Source: MGBC131033 sp910585655 | Lineage (GTDB): Bacteria; Bacillota; Clostridia; Lachnospirales; Lachnospiraceae | NCBI GenBank assembly: GCA_949502025.1 | Contig: CATBCG010000048.1 | Span: 26,068 to 90,067 of the forward strand | Direction of reading: 5' to 3' | DNA length: 64,000 nt | Part shown: positions 53,448-62,236 of the stretch, one piece after another | Position numbering within the stretch: position 1 is the first letter of the stretch | How the letters are laid out: each line of letters starts with the position of its first letter | Notes under the pieces: model-generated | Database searches by the model: none | Told to the model about the DNA's origin: nothing | Seen by the model: only the letters and a program-made list of their open reading frames with translations | Position numbers and translations under genes: made by a program

Positions 53448-53476
53448 TTGATTCCCGGCGGAGGCTGTACTATAAT
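53448..53476 (+). promoter_or_regulatory. Promoter of the CobW-type GTPase operon
   Basis: TTGATT at 53448-53453 and TATAAT at 53471-53476, 17-base spacer. The 80-base leader that follows can pair GAGCC near 53501 with GGCTC near 53526. No metal-regulator box is recognised. Confidence 0.65.
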
Positions 53477-53557
53477 AAAGAAAATGCTGCAGTCGCCTGA
53501 GCCAAGAGAGCGGATCAGTGCTGCGGCTCTTAATATAAAGAAAGGATAGAAAAGAAT

Positions 53558-54775
53558 ATGACAAAGATTGATATTGTTTCTGGTTTTTTGGGCGCAGGGA
53601 AAACGACGTTGATTAAAAAGCTGATTGCAGAGGCTTATCAGGGAGAGCAGCTTGTATTGATTGAGAATGAATTTGGGGAAATCGGGATTGACAGTGGCTT
53701 CCTAAAGGATGCCGGTATCAACATTACAGAAATGAATTCCGGTTGTATCTGCTGTTCCCTGGTGGGAGATTTTGGGGAGGCTCTAAAGAAAGTGGTGGCA
53801 GAATACCATCCGGGTCGAATCATAATCGAACCGTCCGGCGTAGGGAAGCTTTCCGATGTGATAAAGGCAGTAGAGGACGTAAAGCCGCAGTTAGAGGATG
53901 TTGTACTCAACAGCTTTGTAGCGGTGGTAGATGCCGGGAAAAGCAAAATGTATATGAAAAATTTCGGAGAATTTTTCAACAACCAGATCGAATACGCCAA
54001 TACCATTATTTTAAGTCGTACCCAAAATTTGACGCAGGAAAAGTTAGAAGGCGTAGTAGAAGCGATTCGTAGGCATAACGATAAGGCTGTTATCATTACC
54101 ACTCCGTGGGAGGAGCTGCAGGGCGCCCAGATTGTTTCCGCTATGGAGCAGGGCGACGAACTGGTAAAGGAATTGCTGGCAGAAGAGGAAATCTGCCCGG
54201 TGTGTGGTCATCATCACGAATCAGGAGAACATGACCATTCTCACAGTCATTCGGAAGGCGACCACCATCACGACCACTGTCATTGCCAGGAAGAAGGTCA
54301 TGATCACAGTCATCATCATGAACATGAAGAGGAGCATGATCACTGCCACTGTCAGGAAGAAGGTCATGATCACAGTCATCATCATGAACACGAAGGAGAA
54401 CATGACCACTGTCATTGCCAGGAGGAAGGTCACGATCACGCGCATCATCACCATGACGGGCATGATCATCATGATCACCACCATCACCATCATCATGCAG
54501 ACGAGGTATTTACAAGCTGGGGAGCGGAAAGCCCAAGGAAATATACCGAAGCGGCGCTCAAAGAGATTTTGGCAAAGCTGGCAGAAGGAGAGACATACGG
54601 TATTATTTTACGTGCCAAAGGAATTGTGCCGTCGGAAGAGGGTGGCTGGCTGCACTTTGACTTGACACCGGGAGAATATGAGGTACGTCCAGGCTCGGCA
54701 GATTATACAGGAAGACTTTGTGTAATCGGTTCCCAGTTAAAAGAAGATGCGTTAAAGGAGCTGTTTGGCGTATGA
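53558..54775 (+). CDS. CobW-family GTPase with His-rich metal-binding region
   Basis: A 405-residue GTPase of the COG0523 group. The P-loop SGFLGAGKTTLIKKL is at the N-terminus, the metal motif CxCC (GCICCSL) at Cys63, Cys65 and Cys66, and ILSRTQNLTQEKL supplies a variant NKxD-type region. A CPVCG motif precedes a His-rich region of about 95 residues (218-313), then the CobW C-terminal domain (residue 318 on). Such proteins insert or deliver Zn, Co or Ni. The His/Cys-rich insert can store or hand over metal. It is coupled to a second GTPase by a 4-base overlap. Which metal is handled cannot be told. Confidence 0.9.
   Translation: MTKIDIVSGFLGAGKTTLIKKLIAEAYQGEQLVLIENEFGEIGIDSGFLKDAGINITEMNSGCICCSLVGDFGEALKKVVAEYHPGRIIIEPSGVGKLSDVIKAVEDVKPQLEDVVLNSFVAVVDAGKSKMYMKNFGEFFNNQIEYANTIILSRTQNLTQEKLEGVVEAIRRHNDKAVIITTPWEELQGAQIVSAMEQGDELVKELLAEEEICPVCGHHHESGEHDHSHSHSEGDHHHDHCHCQEEGHDHSHHHEHEEEHDHCHCQEEGHDHSHHHEHEGEHDHCHCQEEGHDHAHHHHDGHDHHDHHHHHHHADEVFTSWGAESPRKYTEAALKEILAKLAEGETYGIILRAKGIVPSEEGGWLHFDLTPGEYEVRPGSADYTGRLCVIGSQLKEDALKELFGV
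54272..54469 (+). repeat. Three tandem 66-nt repeats encoding a His/Cys-rich metal motif
   Basis: Copies begin at 54272, 54338 and 54404; the third is partly divergent after about 40 bases. Each encodes about 22 residues with DHCHCQEEGHDHSHHHEHE. The codons vary at third positions, so the copies are not recent. Confidence 0.85.
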
Positions 54776-55722
54776 TACGGAAAAGAGAAATTCCAGTTTA
54801 TGTATTTACCGGGCTGTTAGAGAGCGGTAAAACTACCTTTATCCGGGAAACGCTGCGGGAGGGTGATTTTGAGGACGGAGATAAAACACTTTACCTGATG
54901 TGTGAGGAGGGAGTCGAGGAATGTGAAGAGGCTCTTTTAAAGCGAAATAAAATGACCGTCGTTCCGGTAGAAGACCAGGAGGATCTAAGCGAAGCATTTT
55001 TACTGGAATGTGAAGCAAAATACCGCCCGGATCGGATCATGATTGAATATAACGGGATGTGGAATCCGGAGGAACTATTAGAGATGTTTCCGGAGCATTG
55101 GCTGCTGGTACAGGTCATTGCCACGGTAGACGCAACAACGTTCCCGGTGTATTTAAACAACATGAAGGCGCTTTTGATGGCGCAGGTGAAACTGGCGGAT
55201 CTGGTGTTGTTTAATCGTTGCGATGCCGATACGGATCGGGGGAGCTTTCGCAGAAGCATCAAGGCTCTAAACCGTAAAGCACAGATTATGTATGAGACGG
55301 TAGACGGGGCGACCGACGACCAGTTTGAAGAGCAGCTTCCGTTTGATGTAGAAGCATCGTTTATTGATTTAGAGGATGATGATTTTGGTCTCTGGTATTT
55401 GGATGCGATGGATAATCCGGAGCGTTACAAGGGAAAAACCGTGAAATTTACCGGGCAGGTATATCGGGGAAAAGCTTTTGCCAACGATTTGCTGGTGCCG
55501 GGACGTTTTGCGATGACCTGCTGTGCAGATGATATTGCCTTTATCGGCTTTCTCTGTCATGCAAAGGGTGCCGATCAGTGGAAGCAAAAGGATTGGGTAA
55601 CGGTAACGGCAAAGGTATCCGTTGAATATTGCAAAGACTATAAGGGGAAGGGACCGGTTCTCTACGCGACAGAGCTTACGGCTGCTTCGGCGCCGGAGGA
55701 AAGCATCGTCTACTTTTCCTAA
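54772..55722 (+). CDS. CobW-like GTPase fused to a YcgQ/DUF1980-like C-terminal domain
   Basis: A 316-residue protein. The first 200 residues are a compact CobW-type GTPase with P-loop FTGLLESGKTTFIRETL and LVLFNRCDADTDRG as an NKxD-like base site; it lacks the CxCC motif. The last 110 residues (KGKTVKFTGQVYRGKAFAND, then FAMTCCADDIAFIGFLCHAK) resemble the YcgQ (DUF1980) C-terminal domain, whose family sits beside CobW GTPases in Bacillus zinc-response regions. ATG 54772 overlaps the preceding stop (ATGA), which rules out the longer frame. It probably works with the His-rich GTPase in metal homeostasis; the fusion itself is the strongest clue. Confidence 0.75.
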   Translation: MIRKREIPVYVFTGLLESGKTTFIRETLREGDFEDGDKTLYLMCEEGVEECEEALLKRNKMTVVPVEDQEDLSEAFLLECEAKYRPDRIMIEYNGMWNPEELLEMFPEHWLLVQVIATVDATTFPVYLNNMKALLMAQVKLADLVLFNRCDADTDRGSFRRSIKALNRKAQIMYETVDGATDDQFEEQLPFDVEASFIDLEDDDFGLWYLDAMDNPERYKGKTVKFTGQVYRGKAFANDLLVPGRFAMTCCADDIAFIGFLCHAKGADQWKQKDWVTVTAKVSVEYCKDYKGKGPVLYATELTAASAPEESIVYFS

Positions 55723-55751
55723 GGATATCCGGAGGATGGAGGAACACAAAA

Positions 55752-56033
55752 ATGGAAGAGCTGTATCAGGAAATCGAACGGAGGATCAGACAGGCGGGCT
55801 ATCCGGGGGAGATCAGAGGCGATCAGATTTACCGGGAACTCAATGATGAGATAGAGGGGAAGGAAAACGGAACTTATCTGTTTATGGTCAAGAAGGACGG
55901 TGAGTGCTTTTATGAATATCAGGTTATGGTAGGAGAGGAGAATTTTAACCTGTCATGGCTTGCGATTCATGATGGAAGCCAGGTATACCATATTGATTTT
56001 GATGCACCAGAAGAGGAAGCAGAAAGCCGGTAA
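55752..56033 (+). CDS. Conserved-looking small acidic protein, unknown function
   Basis: A 93-residue acidic protein that I do not recognise. It is predicted alpha/beta: a helix (YQEIERRIRQAGYPG) followed by three or four strands (TYLFMVKKDGECFYEYQVMV, SWLAIHDGSQVYHIDF) and an acidic tail. No signal or membrane segment. It lies 29 bases after the GTPase fusion gene and is probably in the same operon, with GGAGG ahead of the ATG. Confidence 0.65.
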   Translation: MEELYQEIERRIRQAGYPGEIRGDQIYRELNDEIEGKENGTYLFMVKKDGECFYEYQVMVGEENFNLSWLAIHDGSQVYHIDFDAPEEEAESR

Positions 56034-56068
56034 AAGAAGCAAAGGCAGATAGAACAGAGGAGAAGCAC

Positions 56069-57373
56069 ATGGGAGAAAAAAAGAACAAAAGGCAGCAGGA
56101 AAAAACAGGCGTTGTCTGCCGGACGGTAGACAGGGCAGGCAGAGGAGTGTGCTTTCTCCTGATCTGTCTGCTGTTGTCGGCATGCGGAGGGAAATCAGCC
56201 GGGGACTATTACAAAGAAGGCGTTAAGCTGATGGAACAGAAGAAATACGAAGAGGCAGAGCAGTCTTTTTCGGAGGCGATCAAAAAGAATCCGGATCGGG
56301 CAGAATATTACCTGGATTATGGCTTTGCTTTGATTGGAAGCGGAAAGATTGAGGATGCTTTGATTCAGTTCGATAAGGGTTATTCCAATAAGGATAATCA
56401 AATCGTGCGGGAAAACAATAAAAGAATTCTGCGTGGAAAGGGTATTGCCTACAGCTTGTTAAACCAGTATGAAGAGGCGAAACAATGTATGGAGCAGGCT
56501 CTGGAAATCAAAGAAGTAAAAGAACTAAACCGGGATATTCTGGCTTATTTGGGGCAGGCTTGCCGGAAACTGGGAGATTATGAACGGGCTTTAAAGGTCT
56601 ATACGACATTGATCGAAGAAAAAAAATCCGATGCTGCCGCATATGCCGGACGGGCGGAAGTTTATGCGCTTTCCGGCGAGATGGAGAAGGCGGTTTCGGA
56701 TTACGACGCGGCGATTGCTTTAGACAGTACGAATTTTTCGTGTTATTTTGGGAAATACAATTTATATGCCGCTGCCGGGATGGAGACAGAGGCGAAGGCT
56801 GTTCTTTCTGCCGCGTATGCCCTGAAAACAACGACCAATGAGGATTATTATAATCTGGCGATTATCCATTATTTAAGCGGAGACTACGACGTAGCTTTAG
56901 TGGAAATGGAGGAGGCGCTCCGAAACGGTTTTGCCGAAGCAAATTATTACCTGGGAAGTATCTACCACCAGAAAAAGGACTGGGAAAATGCTTTTTATTA
57001 TTATAATCAATATGCGGAAACCGTCAATACCATCTCAGTTGCTGCATTTTATGAGGGAATGGCAGACTGCTACCAGGAGCAGTGGAAATATGAAGAGGCA
57101 TTAGAAGCGATAGAAAATGGTCTAAAGTTACAGGATCGAAATAGCGAAGCCAGTTTTTTGTACCGAAAGGTATATCTGTATGAGCAGCAGTCGGATTTTG
57201 TCAAGGCAGCGGAAAGCGCAAAAGAATATTTAGAGCTTGTACCGGAAGACACCGCAATGCAAAAAGAGTTAATTTTTTTGCAGTCTCGTATTGGAGAAAA
57301 GTCAGAGGAACCAGAACAGGAGACATCCAGAGAAGAAGAAACAGATGGATCTAAAAAGAGCGAAGATACGTAA
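56069..57373 (+). CDS. TPR-repeat lipoprotein
   Basis: A 434-residue protein with an N-terminal signal and lipobox LLLSAC, lipidated Cys at residue 39, after a long basic n-region. About nine tetratricopeptide repeats follow (for example YYKEGVKLMEQKKYEEAEQS; AEYYLDYGFALIGSGKIEDA), forming a helical scaffold outside the membrane. The C-terminus is acidic (EEPEQETSREEETDGSKKSE). TPR proteins hold complexes together; its partners are unknown. It lies 35 bases after the small acidic protein and 11 before hflX. Confidence 0.9.
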   Translation: MGEKKNKRQQEKTGVVCRTVDRAGRGVCFLLICLLLSACGGKSAGDYYKEGVKLMEQKKYEEAEQSFSEAIKKNPDRAEYYLDYGFALIGSGKIEDALIQFDKGYSNKDNQIVRENNKRILRGKGIAYSLLNQYEEAKQCMEQALEIKEVKELNRDILAYLGQACRKLGDYERALKVYTTLIEEKKSDAAAYAGRAEVYALSGEMEKAVSDYDAAIALDSTNFSCYFGKYNLYAAAGMETEAKAVLSAAYALKTTTNEDYYNLAIIHYLSGDYDVALVEMEEALRNGFAEANYYLGSIYHQKKDWENAFYYYNQYAETVNTISVAAFYEGMADCYQEQWKYEEALEAIENGLKLQDRNSEASFLYRKVYLYEQQSDFVKAAESAKEYLELVPEDTAMQKELIFLQSRIGEKSEEPEQETSREEETDGSKKSEDT

Positions 57374-57384
57374 AAAAGGAGGGA

Positions 57385-58668
57385 TTGGCTCTGCATGAGA
57401 CAGGAGAAAAAAAGGAACGGCTGATCTTGGTAGGAGTATCGTTAGACAGACCGATGGCAGGACTCTATACAACCGCCGGGCAGGATGATACGGCAGATTC
57501 CCTTTTAGAGCTGGCAGAGTTAGTAGAAACTGCCGGAGCGGAGGCGGTAGGAACGGTGATCCAAAACCGTGAGGCGATTCATCCGGGAACCTATATCGGG
57601 AAAGGAAAAATCGAGGAAGTAAAACAGCTTCTTTGGGGTGAGGAGGCGGATGGTATCGTCTGCGACGACGAGCTGTCTCCGGCACAGATGAAAAATCTGG
57701 AAGAGGAACTAGATACTAAGGTAATGGATCGGACGATGGTGATTTTAGATATATTTGCCGCCAGAGCAGCGACGAAAGAAGGAAAAATTCAGGTAGAGCT
57801 GGCGCAGTTAAAATATCGTTCCAGTAGGCTGATTGGTTTGCGGAACCTTTCCAGGCTGGGAGGAGGAATTGGAACCAGAGGACCGGGAGAAAAGAAACTG
57901 GAGGTAGACCGCCGTCTGATCCGCAGCAGAATTGCCCAGCTAAACCGGGAGCTAAAGGAAGTCGTACAGGCAAGGGAGACAACGAGGAAGCAAAGAAGCC
58001 GAACGAGGATTCCGCTGTTTTCAATTGTCGGCTATACCAACGCCGGAAAATCCACCTTGCTCAATGCCCTGACAGGCTCCGAGGTATTGGAGATGGATCA
58101 GCTTTTTGCAACGCTTGATCCGACGACGCGGGGATTGGAGCTGGCAAGTGGGGAGCAGGTGCTGCTTACGGATACGGTAGGCTTTATCCGTAAACTTCCG
58201 CACCATTTGATCGATGCTTTCCGCAGCACTTTGGAGGAGGCGAAATATGCGGATGCGATTCTGCATGTGGTGGACTGTTCGAATCCGGATGCAGAAAGGC
58301 AGATTCATATTGTATACGATACGCTCCACGGACTGGGCATCGGAGATAAAACGGTGATCACCGTGTTTAATAAATGCGATCGCGAGGAGGCAGACCGGGA
58401 GCTAAAGGATTTGCGGGCAGATCGGACGGTCTATGTGTCTGCCAAACAAGGAATGGGGTTAGAGCAGTTAAAGAAGCTTTTAGAAGAGATCCTGCGGGAA
58501 CAGAAAATTCTTATTGAGCAGGTATTTTCTTATCAGGAAGCGGGAAAGATCCAGCAGATTCGCGGCAAAGGACAACTTTTAACGGAGGAATACCGGGAGG
58601 ATGGTATTTTTGTAAAGGCGTGGCTGCCAAAGGAGACGTACCAGCAGCTACGTTCACATAATCGTTGA
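57385..58668 (+). CDS. hflX: Ribosome-associated GTPase HflX
   Basis: A 427-residue GTPase. The N-terminal HflX domain has ETAGAEAVGTVIQNREAIHP, TYIGKGKIEEVKQLL and FDDELSP-like CDDELSPAQMKNLEEEL, and the GTPase part has GYTNAGKSTLLNALTG, LTDTVGFIRKLPHHLIDAFR and NKCDREE. HflX binds 50S or 70S ribosomes and can split stalled ones. The start is uncertain: TTG 57385 lies only two bases after GGAGG, and CTG 57391 would be better spaced; there is no in-frame ATG nearby. The sequence before ERLILVGVS is poorly conserved, so the choice hardly changes the protein. Confidence 0.92.
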   Translation: MALHETGEKKERLILVGVSLDRPMAGLYTTAGQDDTADSLLELAELVETAGAEAVGTVIQNREAIHPGTYIGKGKIEEVKQLLWGEEADGIVCDDELSPAQMKNLEEELDTKVMDRTMVILDIFAARAATKEGKIQVELAQLKYRSSRLIGLRNLSRLGGGIGTRGPGEKKLEVDRRLIRSRIAQLNRELKEVVQARETTRKQRSRTRIPLFSIVGYTNAGKSTLLNALTGSEVLEMDQLFATLDPTTRGLELASGEQVLLTDTVGFIRKLPHHLIDAFRSTLEEAKYADAILHVVDCSNPDAERQIHIVYDTLHGLGIGDKTVITVFNKCDREEADRELKDLRADRTVYVSAKQGMGLEQLKKLLEEILREQKILIEQVFSYQEAGKIQQIRGKGQLLTEEYREDGIFVKAWLPKETYQQLRSHNR

Positions 58669-58731
58669 CGTTTTATCATATAACATAATAAACAGGAAAA
58701 AACAGGTGAAACAATGGAGCGTCAACGATTA
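58659..58731. repeat. 12-nt perfect inverted repeat spanning the deacetylase start
   Basis: TAATCGTTGACG (58659-58670) and CGTCAACGATTA (58720-58731) are exact reverse complements 49 bases apart. The right arm is inside the first codons of the deacetylase gene, so pairing could affect its translation, or it may be chance. Confidence 0.4.
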
Positions 58732-59580
58732 CGTTATGTGCTGGGATACTGCGCCGCAATGATAATGATTGCTGCCATTTGGATACGAATGGAAACAGTA
58801 CCGGATGCCTCTTTGGCAATGGAGCAGCCAGAGGAGTCGGTATCAGCCGGACAGTCAGAGGGAGGAAAAGTATCCCCGGCATATCAGGCTTTGTATCCCG
58901 ATATGTATGTAGAAATAGAAGACGTGGAGACAAGTGCAAAAGCTGCCAATGAGGAAATCCGAAGGCTGTATATGACTTTTGACGACGGACCGAGCGAGGT
59001 TACAAAAGAGGTAGTGGAGGCGCTGGAGAATGCCGGCGCCAGGGCTGCCTTTTTTTTGATCGGCAATGAAATCACCAAGGAACGGGAGGAATTATTAAAA
59101 GAGATGTCCGAGGCAGGGCATATCCTGGGGATTCATACTTACAGCCATGATTATAAAAAAATATACGGCTCGGTAGAAAGCTATCTGGAGGATTTTCACC
59201 AGACCTATGAACGAATTTATGAGGTGACGGGAAAAAAGCCTGTTTACTTTCGCTTTCCCTGGGGAAGTATCAACTGCTACAACAAAGGGATCCGCCAGGA
59301 GTTAATCGAAGAGATGGAACGTCGGGGATTCCAATACTTTGACTGGAACGTAAGTGCAGAGGATTCGGTAGGGAAGCCTTCGGAATATTCGGTTCTGCAC
59401 AATGTAATTGATGATTTTCCAAAATACCGGAACGCGATTGTCTTAATGCACGACTCTAATACAAATCAGATTTCAGCCCGTATGCTGCCGCAGATTTTAC
59501 AGACTGCCAGGGAAAAAGGCTATGAGTTTGGGACGATTGACGAACTGGAAAAGCCGTATCATTGGCCGAATTCATATTGA
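58714..59580 (+). CDS. Polysaccharide deacetylase (NodB family)
   Basis: A 288-residue protein with an N-terminal membrane anchor or signal (about 9-27) and a NodB domain. The metal and catalytic motifs are present: MTFDDGPSEVT (Asp pair), GIHTYSHDY (two His), FRFPWGS and VLMHDSNTN. Such enzymes remove acetyl groups from peptidoglycan N-acetylglucosamine or N-acetylmuramate outside the cell. The spore cortex enzyme PdaA is a relative, but this assignment is not certain. The ATG follows AGGTGA. It lies 45 bases after hflX. Confidence 0.88.
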   Translation: MERQRLRYVLGYCAAMIMIAAIWIRMETVPDASLAMEQPEESVSAGQSEGGKVSPAYQALYPDMYVEIEDVETSAKAANEEIRRLYMTFDDGPSEVTKEVVEALENAGARAAFFLIGNEITKEREELLKEMSEAGHILGIHTYSHDYKKIYGSVESYLEDFHQTYERIYEVTGKKPVYFRFPWGSINCYNKGIRQELIEEMERRGFQYFDWNVSAEDSVGKPSEYSVLHNVIDDFPKYRNAIVLMHDSNTNQISARMLPQILQTAREKGYEFGTIDELEKPYHWPNSY

Positions 59581-59613
59581 CGTGTACAGGTTGGAGTGAT
59601 AAACTAAAAAAAG

Positions 59614-59636
59614 CGAGGCAAAAGCTTCGATTTTTT
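59614..59636 (+). terminator. Terminator or attenuator before ilvE
   Basis: CGAGGC-AAAA-GCTTCG (59614-59629) followed by ATTTTTT. It lies between the deacetylase stop (59580) and the ilvE start (59671), so it may end the upstream transcript or attenuate ilvE. Confidence 0.6.
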
Positions 59637-59670
59637 GGAGTATACAAGATACAAAAGGAGGTTATATCAG

Positions 59671-60696
59671 ATGGAGAAAAAGGAACTGGACTGGGAAAAC
59701 ATTGGCTTTGCCTATCGTAAAACCGATATGCGTTATGTAGCAAATTACCGGGGCGGAGCATGGGAGGAAGGTGTGCTGACTGCAGACGATACCATTACGA
59801 TGAGCGAGTGCGCCGGAGTGCTGCAGTATGCGCAGACTTGTTTTGAAGGGCTGAAGGCTTATACGACAGAGGACGGACGGATTGTGACGTTCCGACCGGA
59901 TTTAAACGGGGCAAGAATGGAGGATTCCTGCCGTTACTTACAGATGCCGGCTTTCCCAAAGGAGAAGTTTGTCGAGGCAGTGATAAAAACAGTTCGGGCA
60001 AACGCCGCCTATGTGCCGCCGTACGGCTCTGGGGCGACGCTTTATATTCGCCCTTATATGTTTGGCATCAGCCCGGTGATCGGGGTAAAGCCGGCGGAAG
60101 AATATCAATTCCGTATTTTTACAACTCCGGTTGGTCCATATTTTAAGGGAGGTGCGAAGCCATTGACGCTTTGCGTCAGTGATTTTGACCGGGCGGCTCC
60201 GCATGGAACCGGGCATATTAAGGCGGGCTTAAACTATGCGATGAGTCTGCACGCGATTGTAGCGGCTCATGAAGCAGGCTATGATGAAAACCTTTATCTG
60301 GATCCGGCTACGCGGACAAAGGTAGAAGAAACCGGAGGGGCAAATTTCCTCTTTGTCACCAAGGAAAAAAAGGTGATTACGCCGAAATCCTCTAGTATTC
60401 TGCCGTCTATTACCAGGCGTTCCCTTCTAACCGTAGCAAAGGATTACCTGGGATTAGAGGTAGAGGAGCGGGAGATTTTGTTAGAGGAGCTGCCGGATTT
60501 TGCAGAATGCGGTCTTTGTGGGACGGCTGCCGTAATTTCCCCGGTAGGAAAAATCGTAGACCATGGCAAGGATATTTGCTTTGGCAGCGGAATGGAGGAA
60601 ATGGGACCTGTGACAAAGCAGCTTTATGAGACGTTGACAGGTATTCAGATGGGCAGGATTGAGGCACCGGAGGGATGGATTCAGGTGATCGAATAA
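59671..60696 (+). CDS. ilvE: Branched-chain-amino-acid aminotransferase
   Basis: A 341-residue fold-type IV PLP enzyme that swaps amino groups between branched-chain amino acids and 2-oxoglutarate. YAQTCFEGLKAYTTEDG, YVPPYGSGATLYIRPYMFG, the PLP lysine in GHIKAGLNYAMSLHA (GxxK), EETGGANFLFVT and ECGLCGTAAVISPVGKI are typical. The frame is open earlier, but ATG 59671 has AAAGGAGG upstream. It precedes a Gfo/Idh/MocA gene by 24 bases. Confidence 0.95.
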   Translation: MEKKELDWENIGFAYRKTDMRYVANYRGGAWEEGVLTADDTITMSECAGVLQYAQTCFEGLKAYTTEDGRIVTFRPDLNGARMEDSCRYLQMPAFPKEKFVEAVIKTVRANAAYVPPYGSGATLYIRPYMFGISPVIGVKPAEEYQFRIFTTPVGPYFKGGAKPLTLCVSDFDRAAPHGTGHIKAGLNYAMSLHAIVAAHEAGYDENLYLDPATRTKVEETGGANFLFVTKEKKVITPKSSSILPSITRRSLLTVAKDYLGLEVEEREILLEELPDFAECGLCGTAAVISPVGKIVDHGKDICFGSGMEEMGPVTKQLYETLTGIQMGRIEAPEGWIQVIE

Positions 60697-60720
60697 GAAA
60701 CGACAGGACGGAGTTGAACT

Positions 60721-61707
60721 ATGAAACTGGCAGTAGTAGGAACCGGAACTATTGTAAAGAAATTTTTATATGCTGTGCCAAAAACTGCGTTTTTTCAATG
60801 TGTGGCAGTTTGTTCCAGACAGCAGGAGAGCGGAACGCGTTTTATCGAGAGCTGTCGGGATCTGGAGGGGCTGGATACAGGGGCAATGCAGGTTTATACG
60901 GATTATACGGAGATGCTGGCAGAACCGGAAATCGAACTGGTGTATATAGCCTTGCCAAACAGCCTGCATTATAGTTATGCCAAACAAGCATTGCTGGCGG
61001 GAAAGCATGTGATTTGTGAAAAGCCGTTTACCGTAGAGGCAAAAGAGACAGAGGAATTGATTGCGATTGCCAAGGAGCGGAAGCAGTTTTTATTTGAAGC
61101 GATTACGACCAGGAATTTGCCGAATTATGAGATCGTGAAAAAAGCATTGCCAAAGCTTGGGCAAATTCGTATGATACAATGTAACTTTTCTCAGTATTCA
61201 AGCCGTTACGGGGAATATTTGGCAGGAGAAACGCCGAATGTCTTTCATCCTGACTATGCAGGCGGCGCTCTAAACGATTTAAACATCTATAACCTGCATT
61301 TTGTCATCGGGCTGTTTGGCAAACCGGAACACCTTTTTTATCAAGCCAACCGGGGACGGAAAGGAATCGATCTGTCTGGGGTGGCTGTATTAGGCTACGA
61401 CGGCTTCCAGGCGGTATGCGTGGCAGCAAAGGATTCCGACAGCCCGGATTTTGTCTTAATTCAAGGTGAAAAGGGCTATTTAAAAATTGACGGTCAAAGC
61501 AGTCGTTGTCAGCAGATTACCATATGCGTGGACGGTCAGACAGAAACCTATGGCGAGGGTCAGATAGAGGGAAATGTCCTTTATTATGAAACAATGGTAT
61601 TTGCAGATACGATCCGGCATGGCGACTACTTAGGATGCTGGCAGAAGCTAGAGGAAACAAAAGAAGTGATGGAAGTATTGGAGGGGCTACGGCGCTCTGC
61701 CAGGTAG
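60721..61707 (+). CDS. Gfo/Idh/MocA family oxidoreductase
   Basis: A 328-residue NAD(P)-dependent dehydrogenase. The Rossmann motif is VVGTGTIVKKFLYAV, EKPFTVEAKETEELIAIA is the family's EKP motif, and the second domain contains GGALNDLNIYNLHFVIGLFG. Members act on sugars, inositols and related compounds. The substrate cannot be predicted. It lies 24 bases after ilvE and probably shares its transcript, ending at the terminator at 61713. Confidence 0.9.
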   Translation: MKLAVVGTGTIVKKFLYAVPKTAFFQCVAVCSRQQESGTRFIESCRDLEGLDTGAMQVYTDYTEMLAEPEIELVYIALPNSLHYSYAKQALLAGKHVICEKPFTVEAKETEELIAIAKERKQFLFEAITTRNLPNYEIVKKALPKLGQIRMIQCNFSQYSSRYGEYLAGETPNVFHPDYAGGALNDLNIYNLHFVIGLFGKPEHLFYQANRGRKGIDLSGVAVLGYDGFQAVCVAAKDSDSPDFVLIQGEKGYLKIDGQSSRCQQITICVDGQTETYGEGQIEGNVLYYETMVFADTIRHGDYLGCWQKLEETKEVMEVLEGLRRSAR

Positions 61708-61712
61708 CATCA

Positions 61713-61765
61713 TTCAAAATAAAAAGTGCCTGTTTTTTCCTATAACAGGCACCTTTTATTTTGAA
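61713..61765. terminator. Bidirectional terminator
   Basis: A 22-nt arm (61713-61734) pairs with 61744-61765 with one mismatch. It is flanked by A and T runs and lies between the oxidoreductase and the minus-strand gene fragment, so it can stop both. Confidence 0.88.
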
Positions 61766-61805
61766 TTTTATAGATTAAACCATTCTTTTCATTCTTTTTA
61801 GGCTC

Positions 61806-62231
61806 TTATACAAGCTCTGCAATCCGTGTGACTCCTACATAGATAGCAGAAATTCGATACCAGGTTGCAAAATCAGTAATACCGGTGACAGGAAGATTAA
61901 ATTGGCGCTGAAAGGCTCTGACGGCAGCGGCTGTCGCTTCCCCGTAAATTCCGTCCTCAGCAATTTTTGGCAGGTTGGAATAAGTCTGGGCAATCCGGTT
62001 AAGCTGGCGTTGGAGCTGCAATACTTTTTGACCGGAGGAACCGATCGTCAGGTTGTAGCCTGGCCAGGAGATAGGAATTCCAGAAATTTCCTGGGCGGTA
62101 TTGATATACATGTTGTTGCCGTAGAAGTAGCGTAAAATCTGAATAGCAGAATAGCCTTGGTCGCCTAGGCTTTTGGAACCCCATTGGGTCATCCAAATAG
62201 TAAGAACGTATGTAGTAAAGGAAACGCTCAA
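61806..62231 (-). pseudogene. 3' fragment of a SpoIID-like peptidoglycan-binding protein
   Basis: The open frame runs to 62231, where it could only start at a TTG without a ribosome site, and has no N-terminal domain. From about 62193 downward it reads MTQWGSKSLGDQGYSAIQIL then RYFYGNNMYI, the C-terminal end of a SpoIID-type domain, followed by LTIGSSGQKVLQLQRQLNRI and IAEDGIYGEATAAAVRAFQR, a peptidoglycan-binding repeat. Intact relatives in Lachnospiraceae that I recall have several hundred residues before this point. The recombinase gene stop at 62237 lies within 50 bases. The fragment is therefore the distal part of a gene interrupted by the recombinase element; the N-terminal part should be beyond the window. 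The first residues (SVSFTTYVLTIW) are from the element. Confidence 0.8.
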
Positions 62232-62236
62232 AAATG

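Noticed and set aside
54272..54469. CRISPR-like array from regularly spaced repeats
   Set aside because: The 66-nt units are directly adjacent without spacers and encode a repeated protein segment.
54221..54496. Minus-strand open frame rich in Met and Val opposite the His-rich region
   Set aside because: It is the complement of CAT/CAC codons (ATG/GTG), a compositional artefact of the His repeats.
54204..54665. Plus-strand open frame of 153 residues rich in Ile, Thr and Met within the CobW gene
   Set aside because: It is a frame shadow of the His-rich repeats with no start site or recognisable domain.
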